Below, in pieces: positions 1 to 6,334 of a stretch of DNA of 6,346 nt; position 1 is the first letter of the stretch; every line of letters begins with the position of its first letter. The stretch covers positions 1 through 6,346 of the forward strand of contig JAEWBE010000065.1 in assembly GCA_023391275.1 (NCBI GenBank). Direction: 5' to 3'. The notes below the pieces were generated by a model. That model was not told where the DNA came from. It saw only the letters and a program-made list of their open reading frames with translations, and ran no database searches. Position numbers and translations under genes: made by a program. Origin of the DNA: Bacillota bacterium (GTDB taxonomy: Bacteria; Bacillota; Clostridia; Oscillospirales; Acutalibacteraceae).

Positions 1-1
1 T

Positions 2-220
2 GTGGAAAATATGAGTCTTGCCGCTACCGACCTTGGATTGGGGAGCGTGTATTTATACGGATTCCTGGTTGCCTTTTCCGCTGAACCCGAACTGCTGAAA
101 GAACTGGGCTTACCCGAAGGATTTTCACCCGTTTCCGCTATTGCGTTAGGCTATCCCGTTCAGCCATTGACGGAAGAAAAAGAGCCGAAAAAAACCATCT
201 CCATCAATACAATTCAATAG
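2..220 (+). CDS. Nitroreductase-family protein, C-terminal fragment (5' end outside window)
   Basis: This is the last 73 or so codons of an FMN-dependent nitroreductase-family protein. These enzymes usually use NAD(P)H to reduce nitroaromatics, quinones or related acceptors in the cytoplasm; the true substrate cannot be told here. The visible part begins ENMSLAATDLGLGSVYL, matching the family's late helix and the Gly-Leu-Gly turn near the flavin. It continues with an acidic PELLKELGLPEGF stretch and the typical ALGYP strand close to the C-terminus. The family is normally about 170-220 residues, so roughly two thirds is missing upstream. The first codon (GTG at 2) is an internal valine, not a start, because the frame is open to the window edge. 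The gene ends in TAG and is followed by a strong hairpin. It converges on the acyl-CoA synthetase, so it is not in an operon with it. The family call is firm; the specific activity is unknown. Confidence 0.85.
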   Translation: MENMSLAATDLGLGSVYLYGFLVAFSAEPELLKELGLPEGFSPVSAIALGYPVQPLTEEKEPKKTISINTIQ

Positions 221-246
221 TTTGTTTCATTGTATGTGTTCTTTCC

Positions 247-297
247 AAATTACGCACGGCTTCCGGCTAAAAACCAGCCGGAAGCCGTGCGTAATTT
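247..297. terminator. Perfect 22-bp inverted repeat, probable bidirectional terminator
   Basis: The arms at 247-268 and 276-297 are exact reverse complements of each other, with a 7-base loop (269-275). The core is GC-rich (ACGCACGGCTTCCGGCT) and each arm is flanked by AAATT/AATTT, so RNA from either strand has a short U-containing tail after the stem. It lies 26 bases after the nitroreductase stop and 8 bases after the ligase stop, between convergent genes, as expected of a shared terminator. The U-tract is short, so efficiency is uncertain. Confidence 0.8.
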
Positions 298-305
298 CGC
301 AATAT

Positions 306-1940
306 CTATTTTTGTTCCTCGCTTACCATTTGGCGCAGTTTGTATTTCTGAATTTTTCCGCTGGCAGTTTCGGGGAATCCACTCATAAACCGAACGTATG
401 AAGGTGTTTTATGCCGCGCTATACGGGAATTGACGTAATTTATGATTTCATCTTCGGTGGCGGTGAATCCGTCTTTAAGCACAACACAGGCCAGAATTTC
501 TTCCCCGTACTTACTGCTGGGCACACCGATGACCTGAACATCCTTGACAGCAGGATGGGTATAAAGGAATTCTTCAATTTCCTTCGGATAAATATTCTCA
601 CCGCCACGGATGATCATATCCTTAATGCGCCCTGTGATGGTGTAGTAGCCGTTTTCATCCACCGCTGCAAGGTCACCCGAGTGCAGCCAGCCATTGCTGT
701 CGATCACCTTCGCGGTTTCCTCCGGCATATTGTAATACCCTTTCATGGTGTTGTAACCGCGCGAGCAAAATTCACCGGGAACATTCACAGGCTGCCGCTT
801 TCCGGTCTTAGGATCGATAATTTTCGTTTCAACATTGGGCAGCGCCTTCCCCACCGTGGAAACCCTCAGCTCCAGACTGTCACTGATTGTGGTCATTGTA
901 CATACGGGGGACGCCTCTGTTTCTCCGTAGGAAATTGTGATTTCTGTCATTCCCATTTCATTGATTACCTGTTTCATCACCTTGACCGGGCAGGGTGAAC
1001 CCGCCATAATGCCGGTACGCAGCCTGGGAAAATGATAATTCTGAAATTCCGGATGCTCCAGAATGGAGATGAACATGGTTGGAACGCCGTGCACGGCAGT
1101 ACAGCCTTCTTCCTGAATTGCCTGCATGACCCTGAGAGCCTGAAAATACTCCAGCGGCACCATGGAAGCCGCATGTGTCAGGCAGGCCATGATAGCCAGC
1201 ACAAGCCCAAAGCAATGAAAAAAAGGAACCGGGATGCAAAGCTTGTCTTCATGCGTAAACTGCATGCAATCGCCGATGCTTTTGCCATTGTTAAGAATAT
1301 TGTAATGAGTCAGCATGACCCCTTTGGGGAAGCCGGTGGTTCCGGAAGTATACTGAATATTGACAATTTCCTGCGGGTCAACCGCCGCCTGCACTTTTTC
1401 ATACTCTTCTTCTTCAATGGTGCAGGATAACCGGTATAAGTCCTGATAGCAGTACATCCCCGGGTATTTATTTTTACCTGCGTAAACAACGGCCTTTAAA
1501 GCGGGCAGGGCCGGATCGTTCAGTTTACCGGGTTCGGAGTCTTTCAGACTGGGACAAAGCTCATTAAGAATCTGAACATAATTTGCATCCTTTGCGCCAT
1601 CGATTAATACCAGCGCCTTGGAATCGGACTGTTTCATTAAATATTCAAATTCAAATCGCTTATAGTTTGAGTTTACTGTAACCAGTACCGCACCGATTTT
1701 TGCGGTCGCAAAAAGGGTAATCAACCATTCCGGCACATTGGTCGCCCACACCGCCACATGATCGCCTTTCCGAATTCCGATGGAAAGCAGTCCTTTCGCC
1801 GCCGTATCGCATTCTTCCCGAAATTCCTTCCATGTTCTTCTGTACGGTCTGTCCGTATACTTAACCGCCTCCCGATGCGGGTATTTTTCAGCCACCATAT
1901 CCAGCATTTGTCCCACTGTCACATGAAGCATATCATTCAT
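306..1940 (-). CDS. Acyl-CoA synthetase / AMP-dependent fatty acid--CoA ligase (ANL superfamily)
   Basis: A cytoplasmic enzyme predicted to activate a carboxylic acid with ATP to an acyl-adenylate and then transfer it to CoA. With the start chosen here it is 544 residues, the usual full length for single-chain acyl-CoA ligases. Visible motifs are the P-loop YTSGTTGFPKGVMLTH (about 197-212), PFFHCFG (about 240-246), the adenine-binding SYGETE (about 337-342), HSGD (about 420-423), the hinge block TGRIKDMIIRGGENIYPKEIEE (about 436-457, hinge Asp about 441) and C-terminal SGKIQKYKLR with the catalytic lysine near 529. All core residues are present, so it should be active. The overall pattern resembles the ACSF2/medium-to-long-chain group, but chain length cannot be read from sequence. 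A longer reading frame starts at 1961 (seven more residues, MWKKDEE). I prefer 1940 because AAGGA lies 7 bases upstream of that ATG, while nothing like a ribosome site precedes 1961. The gene stands alone, convergent with the nitroreductase gene. Confidence 0.92.
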   Translation of the reverse strand: MNDMLHVTVGQMLDMVAEKYPHREAVKYTDRPYRRTWKEFREECDTAAKGLLSIGIRKGDHVAVWATNVPEWLITLFATAKIGAVLVTVNSNYKRFEFEYLMKQSDSKALVLIDGAKDANYVQILNELCPSLKDSEPGKLNDPALPALKAVVYAGKNKYPGMYCYQDLYRLSCTIEEEEYEKVQAAVDPQEIVNIQYTSGTTGFPKGVMLTHYNILNNGKSIGDCMQFTHEDKLCIPVPFFHCFGLVLAIMACLTHAASMVPLEYFQALRVMQAIQEEGCTAVHGVPTMFISILEHPEFQNYHFPRLRTGIMAGSPCPVKVMKQVINEMGMTEITISYGETEASPVCTMTTISDSLELRVSTVGKALPNVETKIIDPKTGKRQPVNVPGEFCSRGYNTMKGYYNMPEETAKVIDSNGWLHSGDLAAVDENGYYTITGRIKDMIIRGGENIYPKEIEEFLYTHPAVKDVQVIGVPSSKYGEEILACVVLKDGFTATEDEIINYVNSRIARHKTPSYVRFMSGFPETASGKIQKYKLRQMVSEEQK

Positions 1941-1946
1941 TTCTTC

Positions 1947-1953
1947 GTCCTTC
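1947..1953 (-). promoter_or_regulatory. Ribosome binding site deciding the acyl-CoA synthetase start
   Basis: On the minus strand this reads GAAGGAC, with the AAGGA core 7 bases before the ATG at 1940. The alternative upstream ATG at 1961 is preceded by CAACAACCA, which has no Shine-Dalgarno character. This supports the shorter 544-residue product. Confidence 0.65.
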
Positions 1954-2178
1954 TTCCACATTGGTTGTTGAAATATATTGTTATGAAGTTTTATTTACAT
2001 CTTTCTCCTGCTTGCAGGTTAAGGAACGCATCGCCACATGGACGGCGAAAAAGTGATTTTACTTCCTTCCTATATACTTATGATTTCAATTATGAAAGGT
2101 AATTATATTTACGATTACATAATAATAATAAATCAGTACACGCATTAATTATTTTTATGTTCTAGTATTAGTAATTAC

Positions 2179-2206
2179 ATTCTACTCAATTTATTAATAA
2201 TTGCAA
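2179..2206 (-). promoter_or_regulatory. Candidate sigma-A promoter for the acyl-CoA synthetase
   Basis: On the minus strand, TTGCAA (2206-2201) is followed after 16 bases by TAGAAT (2184-2179), a 4/6 and 5/6 match to the -35 and -10 consensus. It would give a leader of roughly 230 bases. In DNA this AT-rich such matches arise easily. A second weaker possibility is TTGGCA near 2290-2285 with a TATATA-like box about 19 bases on. Confidence 0.3.
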
Positions 2207-2239
2207 GAAGTTTTCTGAAAAATTCAATATTTCTTATAT

Positions 2240-2294
2240 TTTTGCCATATTACATCTTTATATAATCTGAATTTCCGTTGTTTTGCCAATATTA
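2240..2294. repeat. Two imperfect direct repeats, possible operator half-sites
   Basis: TTTTGCCATATTA (2240-2252) and TTTTGCCAATATTA (2281-2294) differ by one inserted A and are about 41 bp apart, close to four helical turns. They lie upstream of the candidate ligase promoter. Chance similarity in AT-rich DNA is possible. Confidence 0.25.
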
Positions 2295-2352
2295 TGTGAT
2301 AAATTGATCATGTGCACTTATTACCCACAGAAATGATTGAAGGAAGAGCCGC

Positions 2353-2391
2353 AAAAAAACACAGCGGGCAAATTATGTCCGCTGCGTTTTT
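2353..2391 (-). terminator. Rho-independent terminator of the diguanylate cyclase gene
   Basis: In the minus-strand RNA a stem of about 16 bp (arms 2391-2376 and 2370-2355, 5-base loop) has a GC core, CGCAGCGG paired with CCGCTGTG, with one G-U pair and one mismatch. It ends in a run of seven T (2359-2353). It lies 31 bases after the cyclase stop. The opposite strand also folds and ends in TTTTT, but no plus-strand gene is seen upstream. Confidence 0.85.
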
Positions 2392-2421
2392 ACAAATTTC
2401 GAATAATTTTTAACTGTTTGT

Positions 2422-4125
2422 TCAGGTTCTGTTCTCCGAACAGCTCAGGTTGGCCAACGCTTTCATATGGCGTTTTCGTCTGTACATCCATTCATCCGCA
2501 CGGTTCAGCGTTTCAAATAAACTGGAGTCTTTCTCCTCATACTTTGCCCAGCCATAGGCAATTTCAATTTTGTTGGGGTTAAGAATATTATAATCATACA
2601 AATTTTTCGTCATGGCTTCAAGGCAGACCCTCAGCTGCTCTTCTTCGCAGCCTTTTAAGATCATAACAAATTCGTCACCACCGATTCGATAGCATACGCC
2701 GAACCCGCTGAAGCTTGCTTCAATAATATTTGCCGCACCGACAATCAGGGAATCCCCGTTCAAATGACCGAAATTATCGTTGACCTGCTTCAAATTATTC
2801 AAGTCAAATGTAGCGATTGTAACTTTGCAAATTTCCTGCGACAAGTTCAGCTTTTCCATATCCTTTTCAAAAGAGGTGCGGTTCTTCTTTTGCGTCAGCA
2901 TATCCACGTAGGCAAGGCGCTGCAAAACGCGAGTCTCCATACCCAGTTCAATCATGGAAAAATTGCGTGAGACAGTGTCGATGGCCGGCAACACAATAAA
3001 GATAAGAAGGCCCATCCGGCAAAACAGCGCGCCGTCTTTATAAATTCCCCAATAATACCGAACCACGTCGATTAGAAAAAAGACAATCATAAAAGTGACA
3101 CCGTATAAAAACGGCCTCACGCTGCTGTCATGGTACCGGTACAAATTCTCACAAGCGGTAAATGACGACAGAGCCAAACCCGCAATCAGAATCACATGGG
3201 TGGAAACCACCGTTTCGGGAAGATCCATCCGGTTTGTCACCTGCAGCAAGGTGCAGACCACAAAATTGACCGCGGCGGCGACACCAAGAATATCATACCA
3301 TTCCGAATGGTTTTTTGCATAAACTGTTTTTACAAACAGCAAATAAGGGATTGGGCAGAGCATCAATGAAAAATACATAATATAGCCCAGTACCAGTACA
3401 TTGGGGATGAAGAGCTGAAACACCGAAGTTTCCGACAAAGCGGATACGGATACTCCGAGAATAAACAACCCCTGATAAAGCATGCCCATATTTTGCTTCA
3501 TCCTTCTTCTGGCAATAAGGAAAGTCACCAGAAAAAGGATTCCGATTATTAACACCAGACCGCTGATGATCGTACTGGGCAAAAAATTGCGCACCATTCT
3601 GGCAATGTCCTCGCTTCTTTCGCCAATTGCAATGCTGTTGAAAGTACCCGCGTATTTATCGTAGGGGGAACAAAATTTCAGGGTAATTGTTTTCCCCGCC
3701 GACTGCTCAGGCAGATCGACGAAATGCCACGCGGTGCAGGCGGGTGATTTACCGAACCGGTACTGGTTCCCCACCCCGAACTGGTAAATCAATTGACGGC
3801 CTACATACACCTGCACCGAGGAATGATATGTTGCAAAAGAAAGGGTCATCCCGTTTTTCAGCTCTGCAGGCAGCGTATTTTCAATTGTACTTGTGCTGTT
3901 TTTTTTCACGCCGTAGCTAACGGAAACTGGAAGGGTAATATGTTCGCTGACCCCGTCGCTGCGGTCAAGCACCCAACCCGTATTAAAATCAGTCACACTG
4001 CCTTTCCCGGTTTCAATCCGATCAACCTGAAATGCAGTGCTGATGAATGCAACAAGACCTATAGCAGCCGCTGTGAGAAAAAAATAGACGTACAACATAA
4101 TCTGCTTTTTCAAACGGTTCGTCAC
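2422..4125 (-). CDS. Membrane diguanylate cyclase: extracytoplasmic sensor, 7TM region, GGDEF domain
   Basis: A predicted inner-membrane sensor enzyme that makes cyclic di-GMP from two GTP. The 567 residues show a basic N-terminus and one helix (about 10-32), an extracytoplasmic domain of about 145 residues (35-180) rich in beta-type strands, then about seven hydrophobic helices (roughly 182-204, 213-232, 242-266, 278-295, 308-326, 339-357, 366-386), and a cytoplasmic GGDEF domain (about 400-555). This order matches the 7TMR-DISM receptor plan, in which an outer domain binds an unknown ligand. The active-site loop RIGGDEF is intact (GGDEF at 482-486), as are FDLNNLKQVND (metal Asp 441, Asn-Asp 449-450) and GHLNGD (453-458). 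Two departures are seen: the usual D-x-LTGLxNR entry motif reads DMLTQKKNR (408-416), and no RxxD product-inhibition site lies before GGDEF. The start is GTG with no ribosome site; the frame is closed by TAG six codons upstream, and the only nearby ATG (4098) would cut into the first helix. A terminator follows. It is divergent from tdk. Confidence 0.9.
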   Translation of the reverse strand: MTNRLKKQIMLYVYFFLTAAAIGLVAFISTAFQVDRIETGKGSVTDFNTGWVLDRSDGVSEHITLPVSVSYGVKKNSTSTIENTLPAELKNGMTLSFATYHSSVQVYVGRQLIYQFGVGNQYRFGKSPACTAWHFVDLPEQSAGKTITLKFCSPYDKYAGTFNSIAIGERSEDIARMVRNFLPSTIISGLVLIIGILFLVTFLIARRRMKQNMGMLYQGLFILGVSVSALSETSVFQLFIPNVLVLGYIMYFSLMLCPIPYLLFVKTVYAKNHSEWYDILGVAAAVNFVVCTLLQVTNRMDLPETVVSTHVILIAGLALSSFTACENLYRYHDSSVRPFLYGVTFMIVFFLIDVVRYYWGIYKDGALFCRMGLLIFIVLPAIDTVSRNFSMIELGMETRVLQRLAYVDMLTQKKNRTSFEKDMEKLNLSQEICKVTIATFDLNNLKQVNDNFGHLNGDSLIVGAANIIEASFSGFGVCYRIGGDEFVMILKGCEEEQLRVCLEAMTKNLYDYNILNPNKIEIAYGWAKYEEKDSSLFETLNRADEWMYRRKRHMKALANLSCSENRT

Positions 4126-4148
4126 CCCAAAAATATATTCTATTTCGG

Positions 4149-4164
4149 ATTATAGCCCTATAAT
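4149..4164. repeat. Palindrome overlapping the cyclase -10 box
   Basis: ATTATAG (4149-4155) and CTATAAT (4158-4164) are perfect inverted arms around CC. One arm is the cyclase -10 hexamer; the other places a second TATAAT on the plus strand, but without a recognisable -35 at the right distance. It may be a repressor site or a coincidence. Confidence 0.4.
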
Positions 4165-4177
4165 GTCAAAAAGGCAA
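4149..4177 (-). promoter_or_regulatory. Sigma-A-type promoter of the diguanylate cyclase gene
   Basis: On the minus strand, TTGCCT (4177-4172; 4/6) is separated by exactly 17 bases from a perfect TATAAT (4154-4149). Transcription would start near 4142, giving a leader of only about 17 bases before the GTG at 4125. This supports that GTG rather than a more distant start. Confidence 0.65.
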
Positions 4178-4198
4178 CTATAGTATCATTTTTTGTAT

Positions 4199-4226
4199 TT
4201 TACAGCGGATAAAATTATGCTATACT
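4199..4226 (+). promoter_or_regulatory. Sigma-A promoter of tdk with extended -10
   Basis: TTTACA (4199-4204; 5/6 match) and TATACT (4221-4226; 5/6 match) are separated by 16 bases. TG at 4218-4219 forms an extended -10 element (TGCTATACT). The predicted start near 4233 leaves a leader of about 27 bases before tdk. Confidence 0.75.
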
Positions 4227-4247
4227 AAAAACCGATCATAAGAAATC

Positions 4248-4253
4248 GGAGGA
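4248..4253 (+). promoter_or_regulatory. tdk ribosome binding site
   Basis: GGAGGA lies 6 bases before the ATG at 4260, a strong site that fixes the start. Its first two bases also belong to ATCGG (4245-4249), which can pair with CCGAT (4232-4236), a short and probably weak hairpin. Confidence 0.8.
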
Positions 4254-4259
4254 AAACAC

Positions 4260-4838
4260 ATGCCCAAATTATATTTTAAATACGGCGCCATGGGAAGCAG
4301 CAAAACAGCGCAGGCGCTGATGGTGAAATTTAATTATGAAGAAAAAGGTTACCGTGCCGCCCTGATGAAGCCGTCTGTGGACAACAGGGACGGCGAAGTC
4401 ATCGTGAAATCCCGTATCGGCTTGCAGGATAAGGGTATTTTAATTGACAAGGATTTAAATCTATATGACTGGTTTCTCAAAAACCGGTACGATGTTCTGA
4501 TTATAGACGAGGCGCAGTTTTTATCCGGTATACAAATCGAGCAGCTAAAGGACATTGCTATTGACTTTGTACCTGTTCTTTGTTTCGGACTGAAAACTGA
4601 TTTTCAAACGCATATGTTCGAGGGAAGCAAGCGGCTGTTTGAAATCGCAGATTCCCTGACAGAGATCAAATCGGTTTGCACCTGCGGGCGAAAGGCTGAA
4701 GTAAACGCGAGAATTCAAGACGGAGAAATTGTCCGGCACGGCAAGCAGGTTTTGATTGGGGGAAATGAAAGTTATATCGGATTATGCTATGACTGCTGGA
4801 GAAAAGGAAAAATCGGAACCACTCCACCGCAGCGATAA
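4260..4838 (+). CDS. tdk: Thymidine kinase (TK1-like, type II)
   Basis: Cytoplasmic salvage enzyme that phosphorylates thymidine (and deoxyuridine) to the 5'-monophosphate with ATP. At 192 residues it has the normal length for the bacterial TK1-like family. It begins MPKLYFKYGAMGSSKT, the family's first strand and P-loop (9-16, lysine 15). DNRDGE follows at 41-46. The Walker B/catalytic segment is VLIIDEAQFL (79-88), with the expected catalytic glutamate at 84. LCFGLKTDF (107-115) matches the family's conserved strand and loop. Zinc-site cysteines are seen as C140/C142 and C176/C179 (CYDC). The thymidine-binding lasso lies around GGNESYIGLC (167-176). The P-loop has Ser where the standard GxxxxGK motif has Gly before Lys; related clostridial sequences carry similar loops as far as I recall, so activity is still expected. 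Strong promoter, ribosome site and terminator mark it as a single-gene transcript. Confidence 0.96.
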   Translation: MPKLYFKYGAMGSSKTAQALMVKFNYEEKGYRAALMKPSVDNRDGEVIVKSRIGLQDKGILIDKDLNLYDWFLKNRYDVLIIDEAQFLSGIQIEQLKDIAIDFVPVLCFGLKTDFQTHMFEGSKRLFEIADSLTEIKSVCTCGRKAEVNARIQDGEIVRHGKQVLIGGNESYIGLCYDCWRKGKIGTTPPQR

Positions 4839-4849
4839 ACAGACATTGG

Positions 4850-4883
4850 AAAGCCCGCAGCCGGATGATGGCTGCGGGCTTTT
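4850..4883. terminator. Bidirectional rho-independent terminator between tdk and the dehydratase gene
   Basis: A perfect 13-bp stem (4850-4862 with 4870-4882), GC-rich in the middle, encloses a 7-base loop. It is followed by TTTT (4880-4883) on the plus strand and begins with AAA, giving TTT on the minus strand. It lies 11 bases after the tdk stop and 24 bases beyond the stop of the convergent dehydratase gene. Confidence 0.9.
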
Positions 4884-4906
4884 CAATTTACTGTGTCCAT
4901 ATTAAG

Positions 4907-6334
4907 TTAATTGGCAAGCGCGTCGTTCTCTTCCGCATGACCGGAATAGGTCGGAACCAGTTTGTGAACAACCCCCATCATCGCAACGTTATCCACACCG
5001 GCCACGTCACGGAGATTCTCGATTTCACTCATGAAAGTGTCTTCGTTAAACGGAATCGGTGTGCCGATATAAATCAGTTCGTGGGAAGTTTTTGTACACC
5101 CGCCCTCGCTGTCCAAGAGAAGTTCCTCGTAAAGTTTTTCCCCGGGGCGCAAACCGGTAAACTCGATTTTGATATCCACATCGGGCTGTAAGCCGGAAAG
5201 GCGGATGAGGTTGCGCGCCAAATCAACAATCTTAACGGGCTGGCCCATATCAAGCACAAAAATTTCCCCGCCGCGCGCCATGCCTCCCGCCTGGATGACC
5301 AGTCTGGCCGCTTCCGGAATTGTCATAAAATAGCGGATGATGTCCGGATGGGTAACCGTAACCGGGCCGCCGTTCGCAATCTGTTTTTTGAAAAGCGGAA
5401 TGACACTGCCGTTGCTTCCCAGAACATTTCCGAACCGAACCGCTACATAATCCGTTTTGCTGTGATGGCTGTAATACTGGATAACCAATTCGCAGATGCG
5501 CTTGGTCGCACCCATAATATTTGTCGGATTCACAGCCTTGTCGGTGGAAATAAGCACCATACGTTTTACGTTGAATTTGTCACAGGCCTGCGCTACATTG
5601 AGCGTACCGAACACATTGTTTTTCACAGCCTCTCCGGGACTCAATTCCATGAGCGGCACATGTTTGTGCGCAGCGGCGTGGAATACGACATCCGGTTTAC
5701 AGACAGAAAACACATGCTCAATTCTTCCCTTATCCCGAACGGAGCCGATCAGGACCTCCAAATTCAGATGCTTAAAGCGCATAAGCAGCTCATTCTGCAA
5801 ATCATAGGCATTATTTTCGTAAATATCATAAATAATTAATTTTTTGGGGTTAAAGTAAGCAATCTGGCGGCAAAGCTCGCTGCCGATTGAACCACCGCCG
5901 CCCGTGACGAGCACCGTCTTATTCTTCAGGTAACCGCTGATTTCAGCCACATTAAGATTGATTTCATCCCTGCCCAAAAGGTCAATAATATCAACATCTC
6001 TGATTTTCAGCGGATCCGCGCTGTCTTCAATAATTTCATAAAGTGCCGGAATCGTTTTTAACCTGCACCCCGTCTGCGCACAAATGCTCAAAATATCCTG
6101 CTTGTCCTTTTTTGACGCAGTCGCAATGGCGAGTACAATCTGATCCACATTATATCTTGCGGCTATCCTTGGGATGCTTTCACGGCCGCCGGCCACTTTC
6201 ACTCCATGAATCCGCGTGCCTCTTTTGCTCTTATTATCATCAATTGCAACAACGGGAATGCCCTTGCTTTCCGGCGCTGTTTTCATATCCTTAATCACCA
6301 TGGAGCCCATTTCGCCCGCTCCAATAACCATCAC
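4907..6334 (-). CDS. CapD/PglF/WbpM-type nucleotide-sugar 4,6-dehydratase, N-terminal membrane region absent
   Basis: Predicted to convert a UDP-N-acetylhexosamine (usually UDP-GlcNAc) to the 4-keto-6-deoxy sugar, an early step to rare sugars of capsule, lipid-linked or protein glycans. The 475 residues contain a first nucleotide-binding domain (GAGEMG at 5-10, to about 125) and a second, catalytic SDR domain with TGGGGSIG (144-151), AAAHKHVPLME (220-230), the STDKAVNP block (263-270; Thr264, Asp265, Lys266) and MGATK (274-278). The methionine replaces the usual SDR tyrosine, as is normal in this long-form family. RFGNVLGSNGSV (300-311) and TGLRPGEKLYEELL (393-406) are also typical. Relatives are usually about 600 or more residues with an N-terminal multi-helix membrane segment, absent here. 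The first codon is GTG at 6334 (or ATG at 6331), with no ribosome site, and an in-frame TAA lies at 6344-6346, the window's last bases. It could be a shortened soluble enzyme, a nonsense- or frameshift-broken gene, or an assembly-edge artefact. Family call firm; intactness doubtful. Confidence 0.85.
   Translation of the reverse strand: MMVIGAGEMGSMVIKDMKTAPESKGIPVVAIDDNKSKRGTRIHGVKVAGGRESIPRIAARYNVDQIVLAIATASKKDKQDILSICAQTGCRLKTIPALYEIIEDSADPLKIRDVDIIDLLGRDEINLNVAEISGYLKNKTVLVTGGGGSIGSELCRQIAYFNPKKLIIYDIYENNAYDLQNELLMRFKHLNLEVLIGSVRDKGRIEHVFSVCKPDVVFHAAAHKHVPLMELSPGEAVKNNVFGTLNVAQACDKFNVKRMVLISTDKAVNPTNIMGATKRICELVIQYYSHHSKTDYVAVRFGNVLGSNGSVIPLFKKQIANGGPVTVTHPDIIRYFMTIPEAARLVIQAGGMARGGEIFVLDMGQPVKIVDLARNLIRLSGLQPDVDIKIEFTGLRPGEKLYEELLLDSEGGCTKTSHELIYIGTPIPFNEDTFMSEIENLRDVAGVDNVAMMGVVHKLVPTYSGHAEENDALAN

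Larger units (their letters stand above)
1962..2354. other. AT-rich intergenic region upstream of the acyl-CoA synthetase, no credible gene
   Basis: This stretch separates two minus-strand genes: the cyclase ends at 2422 and the ligase begins at 1940. It is strongly AT-rich, especially 2100-2300. Open frames crossing it have no ribosome site or recognisable protein pattern. It should hold the promoter and any operator of the ligase. Near the ligase (about 2001-2070) the minus-strand RNA could form small hairpins, such as TCGCC pairing with GGCGA (in 2031-2048) flanked by AAGGAA and TTCCTT. No known riboswitch class, T-box or tRNA was recognised. Confidence 0.6.

Noticed and set aside
411..1430. 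Plus-strand open frames of 195 and 132 residues opposite the acyl-CoA synthetase
   Set aside because: They lie antisense to a strongly supported full-length gene and show no recognisable domain or ribosome site, and their composition mirrors the real gene.
2011..2031. Six-codon minus-strand leader peptide (ATG TGG CGA TGC GTT CCT TAA) upstream of the ligase
   Set aside because: No Shine-Dalgarno sequence, no run of regulatory codons and no attenuator hairpin with a T-run after it.
2333..2413. Short plus-strand reading frame of 26 codons starting at the ATG at 2333, and a possible small RNA ending at the hairpin 2355-2391
   Set aside because: No ribosome site for the peptide. The plus-strand TATAAT at 2261 lacks a properly spaced -35 box, and the hairpin is already explained as the cyclase terminator.
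5348..5839. Plus-strand 163-residue open frame opposite the dehydratase gene
   Set aside because: Antisense to a continuous, motif-rich coding sequence; no family pattern and no start signals.
306..6334. A single operon or defence-type gene system spanning the window
   Set aside because: Gene directions alternate (+,-,-,+,-), both convergent junctions and the cyclase's 3' end carry terminators, and the products belong to unrelated, familiar pathways.
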